This document shows, in pieces, positions 26,621-35,013 of a DNA stretch of 64,000 nt. Under the pieces are notes generated by a model. It saw nothing but the letters and a program-made list of their open reading frames with translations. It ran no database searches and was not told the DNA's origin. Position numbers and translations under genes: made by a program. The DNA lies in assembly GCA_033851265.1 (NCBI GenBank), contig JAWWOW010000004.1, forward strand, positions 124,001-188,000. The letters run 5' to 3'. Source of the DNA: JAWWOW01 sp033851265. GTDB taxonomy: Bacteria; Actinomycetota; Actinomycetes; JAWWOW01. Within the stretch, counting starts at the first letter, position 1; every line of letters starts with the position of its first letter.

Positions 26621-27043
26621 GTGTCTGAGCCGGCGGGGGACAAGCCCTTCCGCATGCTGCCGCGGCTCGATGACGACGTGGCACCGTTCTGGACCGGCGG
26701 TGAGCGCGGCGAGCTGGTCATGTGGCGCTGCCAGGACTGCAGGTATTGGATCCATCCGCCGTCGCCGATCTGCCCGACATGTCTGTCTCGTGACATCGCT
26801 ACCGAGGCGCTCAGCGGTCGCGGCGTCGTGCACTCGTTCACGGTGAACGAGCAGAACTGGAACCCGACCATGCCGCCGCCGTACGTCATCGCACTGATCG
26901 AGCTCGACGAGCAACCCGCGCTGCGGTTGATGACGAACATCGTCAACTGCTCTTCCGACGACGTTGCGATTGGGATGCCGGTCCGGGTCGTGTTCGAAAA
27001 CCATGACGACGTCTGGATCCCGTTGTTCGAGGTGGCGTCATGA
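26621..27043 (+). CDS. DUF35 zinc-ribbon/OB-fold partner of Ltp-type protein
   Basis: Protein of 140 residues: zinc ribbon CQDC and CPTC (about residues 37-54), then the OB-fold. It overlaps the next gene by 4 bases (ATGA at 27040-27043), an Ltp-type thiolase-fold protein; this pair is the arrangement of the DUF35/Ltp2 aldolase, in which the DUF35 subunit is needed for stability and acyl-CoA binding. GTG 26621 follows the CMD-like gene after 15 bases. Confidence 0.9.
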   Translation: MSEPAGDKPFRMLPRLDDDVAPFWTGGERGELVMWRCQDCRYWIHPPSPICPTCLSRDIATEALSGRGVVHSFTVNEQNWNPTMPPPYVIALIELDEQPALRLMTNIVNCSSDDVAIGMPVRVVFENHDDVWIPLFEVAS

Positions 27044-28227
27044 GCGAGTCCCTCGAGCGCCGGGCCGCGATCACCGGCGCCGCGCAGTCGCAGGTCGGCC
27101 GGCGGCTCTACCGGACACCACTCGACCTCACGATCGAGGCGGCCCTGCGCGCGATCGAGGATGCCGGGCTGACGCGCGAGGACATCGACGGGCTCGCGAC
27201 GTACCCCGGTGCGATGGCGGCGCCACCGGGATTTGCCGGCCCGGGTACGCCAGAAGTGCAGGACGCACTTCGGCTGAACCTGAACTGGCACGCCGGTGGT
27301 CCCGAGGGACCGGCGCAGATCTCTGCGGTCATCAACGCCATCAACGCGGTCGCCGTCGGCCTCGCGCGACATGTGCTGGTGTACCGAACGGTGACCGAGG
27401 CGAGTGCGCAGGGTGACAAGGGCCGGGCCAGCGTGGGCATGGGAGCCAACATGCCGAGCCGGGTCAGCGGTTTCCTGCAGTGGACGCTGCCCTTCGGCGC
27501 GTTCTCGGCCGCGAACTGGCTCGCGATGTACGCGGCCCGGCACTTCCACGAGTTCGGTACGACGCGTGAGCAGCTGGCGCAGATCGCGCTGACCGGCCGC
27601 GCTAACGCCGCGCTGAATCCGCAGGCGATCTATACCGAGCCGATGACGATGGAGGACTACTTCGCGGCTCGCATGATCTCGACGCCCTTCTGCCTCTTCG
27701 ACTGTGACGTCCCGGCCGACGGGTCGACCGCGGTCATCGTGTCGGCGGTCGAGACTGCCGATGACGCACCGCACGGTGGCGTTCGCGTCAACGCTGTTGG
27801 CTCGGCCCTGCACGGTCGACCGTCGTGGGATCAGTGGGACGACATCACCACGTTCGCGTGCCGCGATGCGGCTGCGCAGATGTGGTCACGCACCGACCTC
27901 AAGCCCGACGACGTAGACACCGTGCAGCTCTACGACGGGTTCTCCTTCCTCACCATGGCGTGGATCGAGGCGCTCGGCTTCTGTGGCAAGGGCGAGAGCG
28001 GGCCGTTCATCGAAGGTGGCGCGCGGATCGCCCGCGACGGCGAGCTGCCGCTCAACACGTCAGGTGGGCAGCTGTCGGCCGGACGCCTACACGGCTTTGG
28101 TCACCTGCACGAAGCGGTGCACCAGGTTCGCGGTACGGCGGGGGACCGGCAGGTTCCCGGCGTCGACGTTGCTGTTGCAGCTGCCGGTGGCGGTCCACTG
28201 GCCGGCTGTTTGTTGCTAACCCGATAA
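27040..28227 (+). CDS. Thiolase-fold Ltp-type protein, Cys-less, probable retro-aldolase
   Basis: SCP-x thiolase-family protein of 395 residues. No Cys stands where thiolases have the nucleophile (NWHAGGPEGPAQISAV). It keeps LYDGF and ALGFCGKGESG, the same pattern as the protein at 19564 and as Ltp2, for which an aldol cleavage giving a ketone and a short acyl-CoA is known. ATG 27040 is fused with the DUF35 stop in an ATGA overlap. Prediction: a DUF35-Ltp heteromeric aldolase. The actual acyl-CoA is unknown. Confidence 0.88.
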   Translation: MSESLERRAAITGAAQSQVGRRLYRTPLDLTIEAALRAIEDAGLTREDIDGLATYPGAMAAPPGFAGPGTPEVQDALRLNLNWHAGGPEGPAQISAVINAINAVAVGLARHVLVYRTVTEASAQGDKGRASVGMGANMPSRVSGFLQWTLPFGAFSAANWLAMYAARHFHEFGTTREQLAQIALTGRANAALNPQAIYTEPMTMEDYFAARMISTPFCLFDCDVPADGSTAVIVSAVETADDAPHGGVRVNAVGSALHGRPSWDQWDDITTFACRDAAAQMWSRTDLKPDDVDTVQLYDGFSFLTMAWIEALGFCGKGESGPFIEGGARIARDGELPLNTSGGQLSAGRLHGFGHLHEAVHQVRGTAGDRQVPGVDVAVAAAGGGPLAGCLLLTR

Positions 28228-28247
28228 CAACGCACGCAGGAGGGGTC

Positions 28248-29042
28248 ATGACGAGGTTGCAGGACAAGGTCGCCATCATCACGGGGGCGGGCCAGGGCAT
28301 CGGGTTGGCGTACGCCGAGCGCTTCCTCGCCGAGGGCGCCAACGTCGTTGTCGCAGAGATCTCCGAGGACCGCGGCAAGACGGGGCTCGACCACCTAGCG
28401 AGCAAGGGGTACGGCGACGACCGTGCCATCTTCGTGCAGACGGATATTGCGGACGAGGACTCGGCCAAAGCGTGCGCTGCGGCCGCCAAGAAGGCGTTCG
28501 GTTCGATCGACGTCCTGATCAACAATGCTGCGCTGTACTTCGACATCGACAACGCCAACAACGACCCGTCGTACCTCAAGAAGGTCTTCGACGTGAACCT
28601 GCACGGTGCCTGGATGATGATCCGCGCCGTTGCGCCGCTCATGGTCGAGCAAGGCGGCGGCCGGATCATCAACCAGAGTTCGGGTGCGGCGTACAGCTAC
28701 ATCCTGCCGCCGATGGGTGACGACTCGTTTCATGAAGTCGGCGCGTTCAGCTACTCGCAGACCAAGTGGGGCGTCATCGGCCTGACGAAGTTCATGGCTG
28801 CGCAGCTCGGCAAGCACAAGATCACCGTCAACTGCATCGCGCCTGGTGTGACCATGACCGAGGCTACGAAGAAGATCGTGCCCGAGGAGTACATGGGCAT
28901 GATCGCGTTCATGACCGCAATGCGGACAACGCTCGAGCCCGAAGACATCGCCGGCAGTGCGGTCTTCTTCGCTAGTGACGACGCGAGGCTGGTGACCGGT
29001 CAGGTGCTCTGCGTCGACGCCGGCCAATTCATGCCGGCGTAG
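28248..29042 (+). CDS. SDR family oxidoreductase
   Basis: SDR of 264 residues with TGAGQGIGL at the N-terminus, NNAALYFDI, catalytic YSQTK, and the FabG-like ending TGQVLCVDAGQF. AGGAGG (28238-28243) precedes ATG 28248. It is the last gene of the Op4 plus-strand operon, 20 bases after the Ltp-type gene. It might act on the aldol-cleavage product or oxidise the hydroxyacyl-CoA. The cofactor preference cannot be told with certainty: the cap ends in a Glu (AEISED), which slightly favours NAD. Confidence 0.88.
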   Translation: MTRLQDKVAIITGAGQGIGLAYAERFLAEGANVVVAEISEDRGKTGLDHLASKGYGDDRAIFVQTDIADEDSAKACAAAAKKAFGSIDVLINNAALYFDIDNANNDPSYLKKVFDVNLHGAWMMIRAVAPLMVEQGGGRIINQSSGAAYSYILPPMGDDSFHEVGAFSYSQTKWGVIGLTKFMAAQLGKHKITVNCIAPGVTMTEATKKIVPEEYMGMIAFMTAMRTTLEPEDIAGSAVFFASDDARLVTGQVLCVDAGQFMPA

Positions 29043-29111
29043 CCAACTGGGCACGCGCATAATGCCGCTTCCAGGACGGTCGGGCGCGGATCCGCAGTGT
29101 TGCTGTCGTCT

Positions 29112-29615
29112 CTAGTTCGGTACCGATGCGGAGAGGGCGGTCACGAATACCAGCAGATCCACGACTGCGATCAGCCAAGACCAAATCCGCGCGGGCGCTC
29201 TTCGGCGACGTATGAGCGCGACGATCAGGCCGGCTACAGCGGTGAGCGCCCCTATCGGTGCGATCATCTCGATGGCGCGCGCTGCAGCTTCGCCATGGGC
29301 CGCCGGCGTGTCGGAGGCGTCGGGTGAATAGTTGACCGCGAGAGCAGCGGCGAGCGCGAAGCCCGGGAGCATCAGGCAGGCCGCGACAATCTGCCGGGTG
29401 CGCGTGTTTCCCTGGCTTCGGCCTACTAGCCCAATAATTACGCCGATGAGCGCCGGGATGAAAACCGGGAAGAAGAAGGCAATGGCCAGTGCGAGTCCCG
29501 TTGGGCTCACCGCGAGTACTAAGACGAAAATCGCCAACCCAAACAAGGCCGCCAGTCGTAACAGCCAGCCGGACAGGAAGGCGGCGCGGTCACCGGGCAA
29601 CCCCTCCAACTTCAT
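29112..29615 (-). CDS. Small integral membrane protein, unknown
   Basis: Hypothetical protein of 167 residues with four or five hydrophobic helices (two adjacent ones in the first half, then QIVAACLMLPGFALAAALAV, a soluble Ala/Glu-rich loop, and two at the end with an RRRR cytoplasmic loop). No family recognised. ATG 29615 begins MKLEGLPGD, followed by a helix; the frame is open 57 bases further upstream to a GTG at 29672, and neither start has a clear ribosome site. It belongs to a patch of small accessory genes. Confidence 0.55.
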   Translation of the reverse strand: MKLEGLPGDRAAFLSGWLLRLAALFGLAIFVLVLAVSPTGLALAIAFFFPVFIPALIGVIIGLVGRSQGNTRTRQIVAACLMLPGFALAAALAVNYSPDASDTPAAHGEAAARAIEMIAPIGALTAVAGLIVALIRRRRAPARIWSWLIAVVDLLVFVTALSASVPN

Positions 29616-29684
29616 GTCAAGACATTCGACGCGGACGGCAAATGTCCTAACACCCCCGCGTTGGAACGGCACTTCTCGCTCGCC

Positions 29685-29957
29685 TTACGTGTACGTCGCG
29701 TCCTCGTCGTCCTCTTCGTCTTCCGCCCACTCCCGTTCGTCCTGCTGAAGGGCAAACGTCAACAGACCAGCGTCGATCCAAGGCATCTGACCGGTACGGG
29801 TGAACCGAGACATGATCTCCTCGCCTGCGTCGTCAGTGTGCGTCGTGATGACGTACCAGTCCTTCAGCTGCATCCCGCTGAGTGGTTCACAGAGTTCGGC
29901 GAGGCGCTCAAGAGCCTCTCGTAGATGCGTCTTTGCTGGAGTGTCTTCGTCGGTCAT
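29685..29957 (-). CDS. Small acidic hypothetical protein
   Basis: Protein of 90 residues. N-terminal helix (AKTHLREALERLAELCEP), a beta-rich middle with DWYVITTHTDD, and a very acidic tail (EDEEDDEDATYT). No family recognised and no signal or membrane segment. It follows the same strand as the neighbouring small genes 29112, 30014 and 30243. Coding potential is supported by regular high-GC third positions; function unknown. Confidence 0.5.
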   Translation of the reverse strand: MTDEDTPAKTHLREALERLAELCEPLSGMQLKDWYVITTHTDDAGEEIMSRFTRTGQMPWIDAGLLTFALQQDEREWAEDEEDDEDATYT

Positions 29958-30013
29958 GTCGAAAGGCTATGCGCGCTCAATAACGCCGTGCGCCCTAGGC
30001 GCGAACGGCTCTT

Positions 30014-30223
30014 CTAGTGCTCCTCGAACAACTCGCGGAGCTCTGGGTGCAGATTTGCTGCGAAGCATCCGCGATGCGCGTAGAAGGTCCTGTCCGGCTG
30101 CTCGTCGTAGGGACGCCAGTGTTCGACGATTCCGAGCGCTATCGGATCCTCATCCGTGTACTGGACGCCTTCCCCACAAAACGCGCAGGAGACTTGCACG
30201 CCGTGATCGGCTGACTCAGCCAT
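30014..30223 (-). CDS. Small putative zinc-binding protein
   Basis: Protein of 69 residues. CAFC near the N-terminus and a later HRGC form a possible C-x2-C...H-x2-C zinc site, as in small zinc-ribbon proteins. The start is taken as ATG 30223 (MAESADHGV); the longer frame to 30394 overlaps another small gene and lacks protein-like composition. Function unknown. Confidence 0.5.
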   Translation of the reverse strand: MAESADHGVQVSCAFCGEGVQYTDEDPIALGIVEHWRPYDEQPDRTFYAHRGCFAANLHPELRELFEEH

Positions 30224-30242
30224 GAGCGCACGATAGCGCCGG

Positions 30243-30440
30243 TTAGGGCTGCTCAGTCCTCTGGCGGTTCTTCGCCAGGAACAGGTAGCCGAGAGCTGAG
30301 CCCAACACCCATAAAAGGCACCAGAACGCGGTCTGTCCAACAGGTCTGTCCGCCAGCACGCCATAGCCAATGGAGCCACTGAGTCCCGCAACAACAGGGA
30401 TCAGGGCGAATAGCCACTGGCGGCGGGAGAGCGGAGCCAC
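30243..30440 (-). CDS. Small two-helix membrane protein
   Basis: Protein of 65 residues with two hydrophobic helices (WLFALIPVVAGLSGSIGYGV and QTAFWCLLWVLGSALGYLFL) joined by a short loop, and positive charge at both ends, i.e. both termini probably in the cytoplasm. No family recognised. It lies 19 bases from the start of the zinc-binding mini-protein on the same strand. Confidence 0.45.
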   Translation of the reverse strand: MAPLSRRQWLFALIPVVAGLSGSIGYGVLADRPVGQTAFWCLLWVLGSALGYLFLAKNRQRTEQP

Positions 30441-30622
30441 GATGGTGGTGTACCCACGATGGGTTTTGTCACGTCACACATCACACCGAAGAAAGGCCCT
30501 TATCGCTCGATCCGACTCTGGTGGGATCTGGGCCAGCAAGGGGGTTCTAGGCTTCTGGCGTTCTCTTGCACCGAGCGGGGAGACGACAAGACCACGAGAC
30601 CGACTCCGATCCCGAGGTGGCT
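30441..30622. other. Longest intergenic stretch, no clear gene
   Basis: About 180 bases between a minus and a plus gene, so it should hold two divergent promoters. It has no TGAC-N6-GTCA site. A 71-codon plus frame (30459-30674) runs through it, but its Trp/Cys/Ser-rich composition and the overlap with the next gene make it unlikely to be coding. Confidence 0.4.
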
Positions 30623-31099
30623 GTGTTGGATTGGCTCGTGTCAGTACACCGGTTCGCCGATCGCGTGTGGGTGATACGCAACGAAAAGACGGACGTTGGT
30701 CATTTCATGTTGCGGTTGCCTCCGATGTTGGTGGACCCGCCTCAAGACCCGGAGAGCGTCGGACGCTGTATTCGAGAGGCTGCGTCTCAGATGCGCGGAG
30801 GCATACCCCACGAACACGACCCGCGGTTCAATTCGAAGCTGGCTCGGAGCTTCAAGGCCAAGACCTACAAACAGTTCCAGCGCGATACCGACCTTGTCCA
30901 AGTTGACTCACGTGACGGCGTCATCAACGTCATGGCCTGGATGGAAGCCCCGGACGGGCGGGGTTGGGTTCCCCTGGAGCCTGAGTACAACGTGGACCTG
31001 CCGGACTCTGCGAGTGACGCGGATCTGGGTCAGGCCGTACTTGACGCGTGCGATGCCAGTTCAGCCGTCAAGCCCGGATTGGATCCGACCGCACGTTAG
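30623..31099 (+). CDS. Hypothetical protein
   Basis: Soluble protein of about 158 residues: beta-rich N-terminus (RVWVIRNEKTDVGHFMLRL), a helix ESVGRCIREAASQM, a middle with KTYKQFQRDTDLVQV, and an acidic end. I do not recognise the family; the size and sheet-helix pattern are similar to many immunity-type or phage-defence accessory proteins, but nothing proves this. Start GTG 30623 or in-frame GTG 30617. It is a single gene among small accessory ones. Confidence 0.5.
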   Translation: MLDWLVSVHRFADRVWVIRNEKTDVGHFMLRLPPMLVDPPQDPESVGRCIREAASQMRGGIPHEHDPRFNSKLARSFKAKTYKQFQRDTDLVQVDSRDGVINVMAWMEAPDGRGWVPLEPEYNVDLPDSASDADLGQAVLDACDASSAVKPGLDPTAR

Positions 31100-31136
31100 C
31101 GCCGGCTATGTGCGGTGGGCCTCCTGACGCGGCTGA

Positions 31137-31916
31137 TCAGCTGGGCGGTTCGGCGGGGACCATTACCGAGAAGTGCGCGCCCCACGGGTCGTGCACCGGC
31201 GCCATCCGACCGTACGGCGTGTCGAACGGCTCGCTCTGCGCAGTGCCGCCGTACTTCTTGATGGCCTCCACGGAACGGTCGGTGTCGTCGACGGCGAAGT
31301 AGACCGCCCAGTTCGACGGAACCTCTGCCGGTAGCTCAGCGGGCTTCGACCAGGTGCCACCGACCATGCGGTCGCCGACCTTGGCCACCGTGTAGGTGAA
31401 CGTGTCGTCGCCCATCTCCTCATAGGTCCAGCCGAACACGTTGGCGTAGAACTCGTTCGCCTTCGTGTGGTCGGTGGTCGTCAGTTCATGCCAGCAGGTC
31501 GACCCGGGCTCGTCGGTGAGTTGGAAGCCCTTGTTCTCGTAGGGCTGCCAGGCACCGAACATCGCACCGGTCGGATCGGTGCCGACGAGGAAGCGACCAG
31601 CAGGTCCGGCGTCGGTCGGTTCCAACATCAGCGTTGCGCCGTTGTCCTTGGCCAGCTTCGCAGTTCCGTCGGCATCGTCGGTCGCGATGTACGTACTCCA
31701 CACCGGAGGCATCGGCATGGACTCCTGGATCGGCATCAACCCGGCGACGTTGCGGCCGTTCTTCTGGGCGATCGAATAGTTGCCCATGTCATCGGGTCCG
31801 CGCTCGATCTCCCAGCCGAAGAGCTTGCTGTAGAAGTCGATCGCAGCATCGAGGTCGGGGACCGCGACGTCCACCCAGGAGACGAGACCAGCGGGGATGC
31901 TCTTGTGATCAGTCAT
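31137..31916 (-). CDS. Double VOC (glyoxalase/bleomycin-resistance fold) protein, Rv0577-like
   Basis: Protein of 259 residues with two VOC domains: residues 1-125 (VSWVDVAVPDLDAAIDFYSKLFGWE, ending DPTGAMFGAWQP) and 130-259 (CWHELTTTDHTKANEFYANVFGW, ending DPWGAHFSVM). It resembles the mycobacterial antigen Rv0577/CFP30B, linked to glyoxal detoxification and other roles. Metal-ligand positions are only partly of the H/E type, so its activity is uncertain. Its own promoter upstream of 31916 has no TGAC-N6-GTCA site. Confidence 0.88.
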   Translation of the reverse strand: MTDHKSIPAGLVSWVDVAVPDLDAAIDFYSKLFGWEIERGPDDMGNYSIAQKNGRNVAGLMPIQESMPMPPVWSTYIATDDADGTAKLAKDNGATLMLEPTDAGPAGRFLVGTDPTGAMFGAWQPYENKGFQLTDEPGSTCWHELTTTDHTKANEFYANVFGWTYEEMGDDTFTYTVAKVGDRMVGGTWSKPAELPAEVPSNWAVYFAVDDTDRSVEAIKKYGGTAQSEPFDTPYGRMAPVHDPWGAHFSVMVPAEPPS

Positions 31917-31956
31917 GCATCAGACCCTGTCACCGCATGGTCGGCGTTGTCGAGGC

Positions 31957-32400
31957 TCAGCGTGCCAATAGAAGTGTGGCCATCCGGTTAACTTCCGCGG
32001 GCGTGTCGCGCTCGAGCCAACGCCGCAGCAGCGGTTCCAGCACCCAGCGAAACGGCGGGTGAAAGTCGAGCGCTTCGCGGTGGTAAATGCGCGTTCCCCC
32101 CTCAACGGGTGTGCACTCGAACACGCCCTCGAACTCGACCATGTACTTCATCCATGCGGGCTTCACTGTGTGCACATCGAGGCGATGGTCACTGCGATCC
32201 ACACGTTGCTGCACAACCGGTCCGGGCATGCCCGCCATCCGGCTGCGGAAGCAGACGACCGCACCAGTCGCGTCCGGCCGGACCCATCGGACCGGTCCGA
32301 TCTTGTAGTCGGCGCGGCGATAGCGCTCGAGGTCGAGCACGAACGCCAGCGCCTCGTCCGGGGTGCAGGCAACAACCGCTTCGCCTTCGCCGACGATCAC
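31957..32400 (-). CDS. SRPBCC (START-like) family protein
   Basis: Polyketide-cyclase/START-like domain protein of 147 residues: VACTPDEALAFVLDLERYRR at the start, a curved sheet including VVCFRSRM and HTVKPAWMKYMVEFEG, and a long C-terminal helix (RWVLEPLLRRWLERD). Such proteins bind hydrophobic ligands. GTG 32400 overlaps the stop of the GH38 gene upstream in a GTGA, so the two are co-translated, a curious pairing. Ligand unknown. Confidence 0.8.
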   Translation of the reverse strand: MIVGEGEAVVACTPDEALAFVLDLERYRRADYKIGPVRWVRPDATGAVVCFRSRMAGMPGPVVQQRVDRSDHRLDVHTVKPAWMKYMVEFEGVFECTPVEGGTRIYHREALDFHPPFRWVLEPLLRRWLERDTPAEVNRMATLLLAR

Positions 32401-34994
32401 GCCCAGTGAACCCGAAGCGATCGCAAGGCGTGCCGAGGTACGGCGAGACGCACCGTGTCGGCGTCCAGCGTCACCGGTCCATCGACGGGTTCTTCGTCGA
32501 GGCGCACGTTTGAAACGGACGCGACCGGTACGCCGAACGTGAGCTCCGCATCGACCTCGCGGTCCGTCGGGTTCAGGATGCGCGCGATGACCCCGTCGCC
32601 ATCGTCGGCGGGCTTCAGCGCAGACAGCGCGAGCACGTCGGGGGAGAGTCGAAGGAGCGCACGACCGTCGTCGATCAGAGGCGTGTCTCCACCAATGACG
32701 GCCCGCAGCCCGAGCTCGACCGAACGCGCGTACGCAGGCGTACGTGCGTCGGCTGCGAACAGCGAGAAGTGAGCGGTGAACGGTCCCGGGCACTGTGCGC
32801 CCGGCGTCGGGATACCAGGGCCGGCCGGATCAGGGCGCGTCGCAAGCCCGTAGCGCGATAGCCACCCGACTGCGCGCAGCACCGTGACGGCGAGCGACCC
32901 GCTGTCGCTCACCTCGCCTTCGGGCAAGCCGGGCGCCGACAGCGCGAGACCTCCGGCGGCAAGCCAACCCTGATGCGGCCAGGTCGTCGGCGCGGCGTGC
33001 TGCCATCCCGTGTCGTCGACGTGACCCGAGCGGCGGTCGGCCACACCGAACGTTGTCCCCGCGCGGCAGCGACCGGCACCAGACCCGGTCGGGAACATCA
33101 GTCGCAACCGGTGATCGGTGGCGGTGTTGTCACCGCGAACGTCCACGTCGACGCGGGGCACTCCCGGCGCTACCCGAGCGATGAGCGTCATCGGCACAGT
33201 CACCCGTTCCTCGCTGCGGTGCGAACGGTCGTCGTTCAGCCCGCGCGGCACATCGACGGCGAGCTCGACATACAGCCGCTGGATGCCGGTCGGATGCCGC
33301 TCGCGTCGTACGCCGAGCAGCCGCGTGACAGCGCCGGAGTCGTCGGGCACCGGATCGAAGTCGTAGGTGTCGCCGCGATCCCCGAGGTCCTCGATCGCGC
33401 ACAGACCTGACCAGGATGCAACGCCGATGCGCACGGCGAGTGTGCCGTCGTCCTCGACGCGAACGCTGACACCCTCGACGCCGATCTGGCGACCATCGTC
33501 GACCGCGTCCGTCGTCGGCTCGCCGGGAGTCAGCCGCAGGCGCTTCCAGCCGAATGCCGGGACGTCGGTCGCCACCACCTCGGTCTCCCAGACGTCGTGC
33601 TCGGGGATCAAGCGGAACCGACGTTCGCCCTCGCCAGGGATCACCCGCGCCGGCACACCGTGGACGGCGATGCCCACGCCGGGACGCATGCTCAGCGCAA
33701 CCAGTGGGTGGATCCCCACCTCGTGACGCGAGGTCACCACGGGTGGGAACCCGTCGACCGGAATGCGCACGACATCGGTTACCGGGAACGGTGACGGATT
33801 GAACACGGCAACATCGACGTCGTTCCGCCACGGCGTACGACGTTCCGGACCGAGGCCCGCGATGCGATCGAGGATGCGGTGTGTCGTCTCCGACGCGAGC
33901 TCACCCGCTTCGTCGTACCGCGACTGCATCTGCTCGTGCACCGCATCGGCTGAGCACCCGCATATCGAGTCGTGCGCCTGGTTGAGCAACAGCGCACGCC
34001 ACGCGGTTCGCAAGGCTGGGCGCTCGTCGCGCAGGCCGAGCGCGGATGCGAACGCGGCCCACGGCTCGGCCCAGCCTTCGAGCGCGGCCTCGCACAACCG
34101 GTTGCGTTGCTTGAGGTAAGTCCGCGTCGACCACACACCGGGCAGGAGGTTCGCGACACGGCCACCGAGCAGCTCGCCGGCGTACGTCGGCAACCCGTTG
34201 TCCTCGCGGATCACGGCCTCGTCGAGCAGACCGCGTCGCACCGTCCACCCCGTCGCCTCGGCCAGCGCGCTCGCGATCTCGCCGGTGCGCGGGTCAGGCA
34301 ACGTGTGGTCATCGCCGTTCATGAGCAGCACGCGTCCGGTGCCGTCATCGAGCTGCTTCTCGCCGACCTGCACGAGCTTGTCGACCGCGTCCGCCATGTC
34401 AACAGGAAGCGAGCCGCCACCGGAGTAGCTGCCGCGCAGGTGGTGCGCGACGACGGTTGTGCCGTCGGGAGCCACCCAGGAGTAGCGCATCGGCAGCCGG
34501 TCAATCTCGCTGCCGTTGCCGCGCCAGTAGACGAACGTCGTCAAGCCGAAACCGGCCAGCAGTTGCGGCAGCTGCGCAGGATGCCCGAAGGAGTCGGGCG
34601 CATAGCCAACGCGTGACACCGGTCCGATCTGACCCGCGACTCGTCGACCTTCTAGCAAGTTACGCACGTGCGCCTCGCCGGATGGCAACAGCATGTCGGG
34701 TTGCACGTACCACGGCCCGATGCCGAGCCGCCCTTCCGCGCAGCCGGCTTCGAGTTCGCCGCGGCGGTGCGGCCGGATCACGAGGTAGTCCTCGAGGACA
34801 ACCGCCTGGCCGTCGAGCAGGAAGTGGTACCCCGGGTCGGCGGCAATCAGGTCGAGCACACGGTCAACCGCATCGACGAGTCGCGAGCGGAACGCCTGGA
34901 ACGTGCGGTACCACTCGCGGTCCCAGTGCGTATGCGATACGAGTACGGCGTCGACATCACCCACAACACCATGCTGACATGACTCACAGTCCAC
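32397..34994 (-). CDS. Glycoside hydrolase family 38 alpha-mannosidase-like protein
   Basis: Protein of up to 865 residues. Zinc-site motif HTHWDREW near the N-terminus (His, Asp), nucleophile Asp in YAPDSFGH, His-Asp in NQAHDSICGCS, and the C-terminal beta domains of GH38. The layout resembles the mannosylglycerate hydrolase MngB branch more than lysosomal enzymes. No signal peptide, so it acts in the cytoplasm. The start is GTG 34994; an in-frame GTG at 34964 would place the HTHWD motif closer to the N-terminus. It is co-translated with the SRPBCC gene; no sugar transporter is near. Confidence 0.88.
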   Translation of the reverse strand: MDCESCQHGVVGDVDAVLVSHTHWDREWYRTFQAFRSRLVDAVDRVLDLIAADPGYHFLLDGQAVVLEDYLVIRPHRRGELEAGCAEGRLGIGPWYVQPDMLLPSGEAHVRNLLEGRRVAGQIGPVSRVGYAPDSFGHPAQLPQLLAGFGLTTFVYWRGNGSEIDRLPMRYSWVAPDGTTVVAHHLRGSYSGGGSLPVDMADAVDKLVQVGEKQLDDGTGRVLLMNGDDHTLPDPRTGEIASALAEATGWTVRRGLLDEAVIREDNGLPTYAGELLGGRVANLLPGVWSTRTYLKQRNRLCEAALEGWAEPWAAFASALGLRDERPALRTAWRALLLNQAHDSICGCSADAVHEQMQSRYDEAGELASETTHRILDRIAGLGPERRTPWRNDVDVAVFNPSPFPVTDVVRIPVDGFPPVVTSRHEVGIHPLVALSMRPGVGIAVHGVPARVIPGEGERRFRLIPEHDVWETEVVATDVPAFGWKRLRLTPGEPTTDAVDDGRQIGVEGVSVRVEDDGTLAVRIGVASWSGLCAIEDLGDRGDTYDFDPVPDDSGAVTRLLGVRRERHPTGIQRLYVELAVDVPRGLNDDRSHRSEERVTVPMTLIARVAPGVPRVDVDVRGDNTATDHRLRLMFPTGSGAGRCRAGTTFGVADRRSGHVDDTGWQHAAPTTWPHQGWLAAGGLALSAPGLPEGEVSDSGSLAVTVLRAVGWLSRYGLATRPDPAGPGIPTPGAQCPGPFTAHFSLFAADARTPAYARSVELGLRAVIGGDTPLIDDGRALLRLSPDVLALSALKPADDGDGVIARILNPTDREVDAELTFGVPVASVSNVRLDEEPVDGPVTLDADTVRLAVPRHALRSLRVHWA

Positions 34995-35013
34995 AGCGCG
35001 ACGATGGGGTGCT

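Noticed and set aside
26290..27813. Minus open frame of 507 codons
   Set aside because: Antisense to the CMD-like, DUF35 and Ltp-type genes, which have clear motifs and coupled starts.
30459..30674. 71-codon plus frame in the accessory patch
   Set aside because: Composition is unlike a protein and it overlaps the better frame at 30623.
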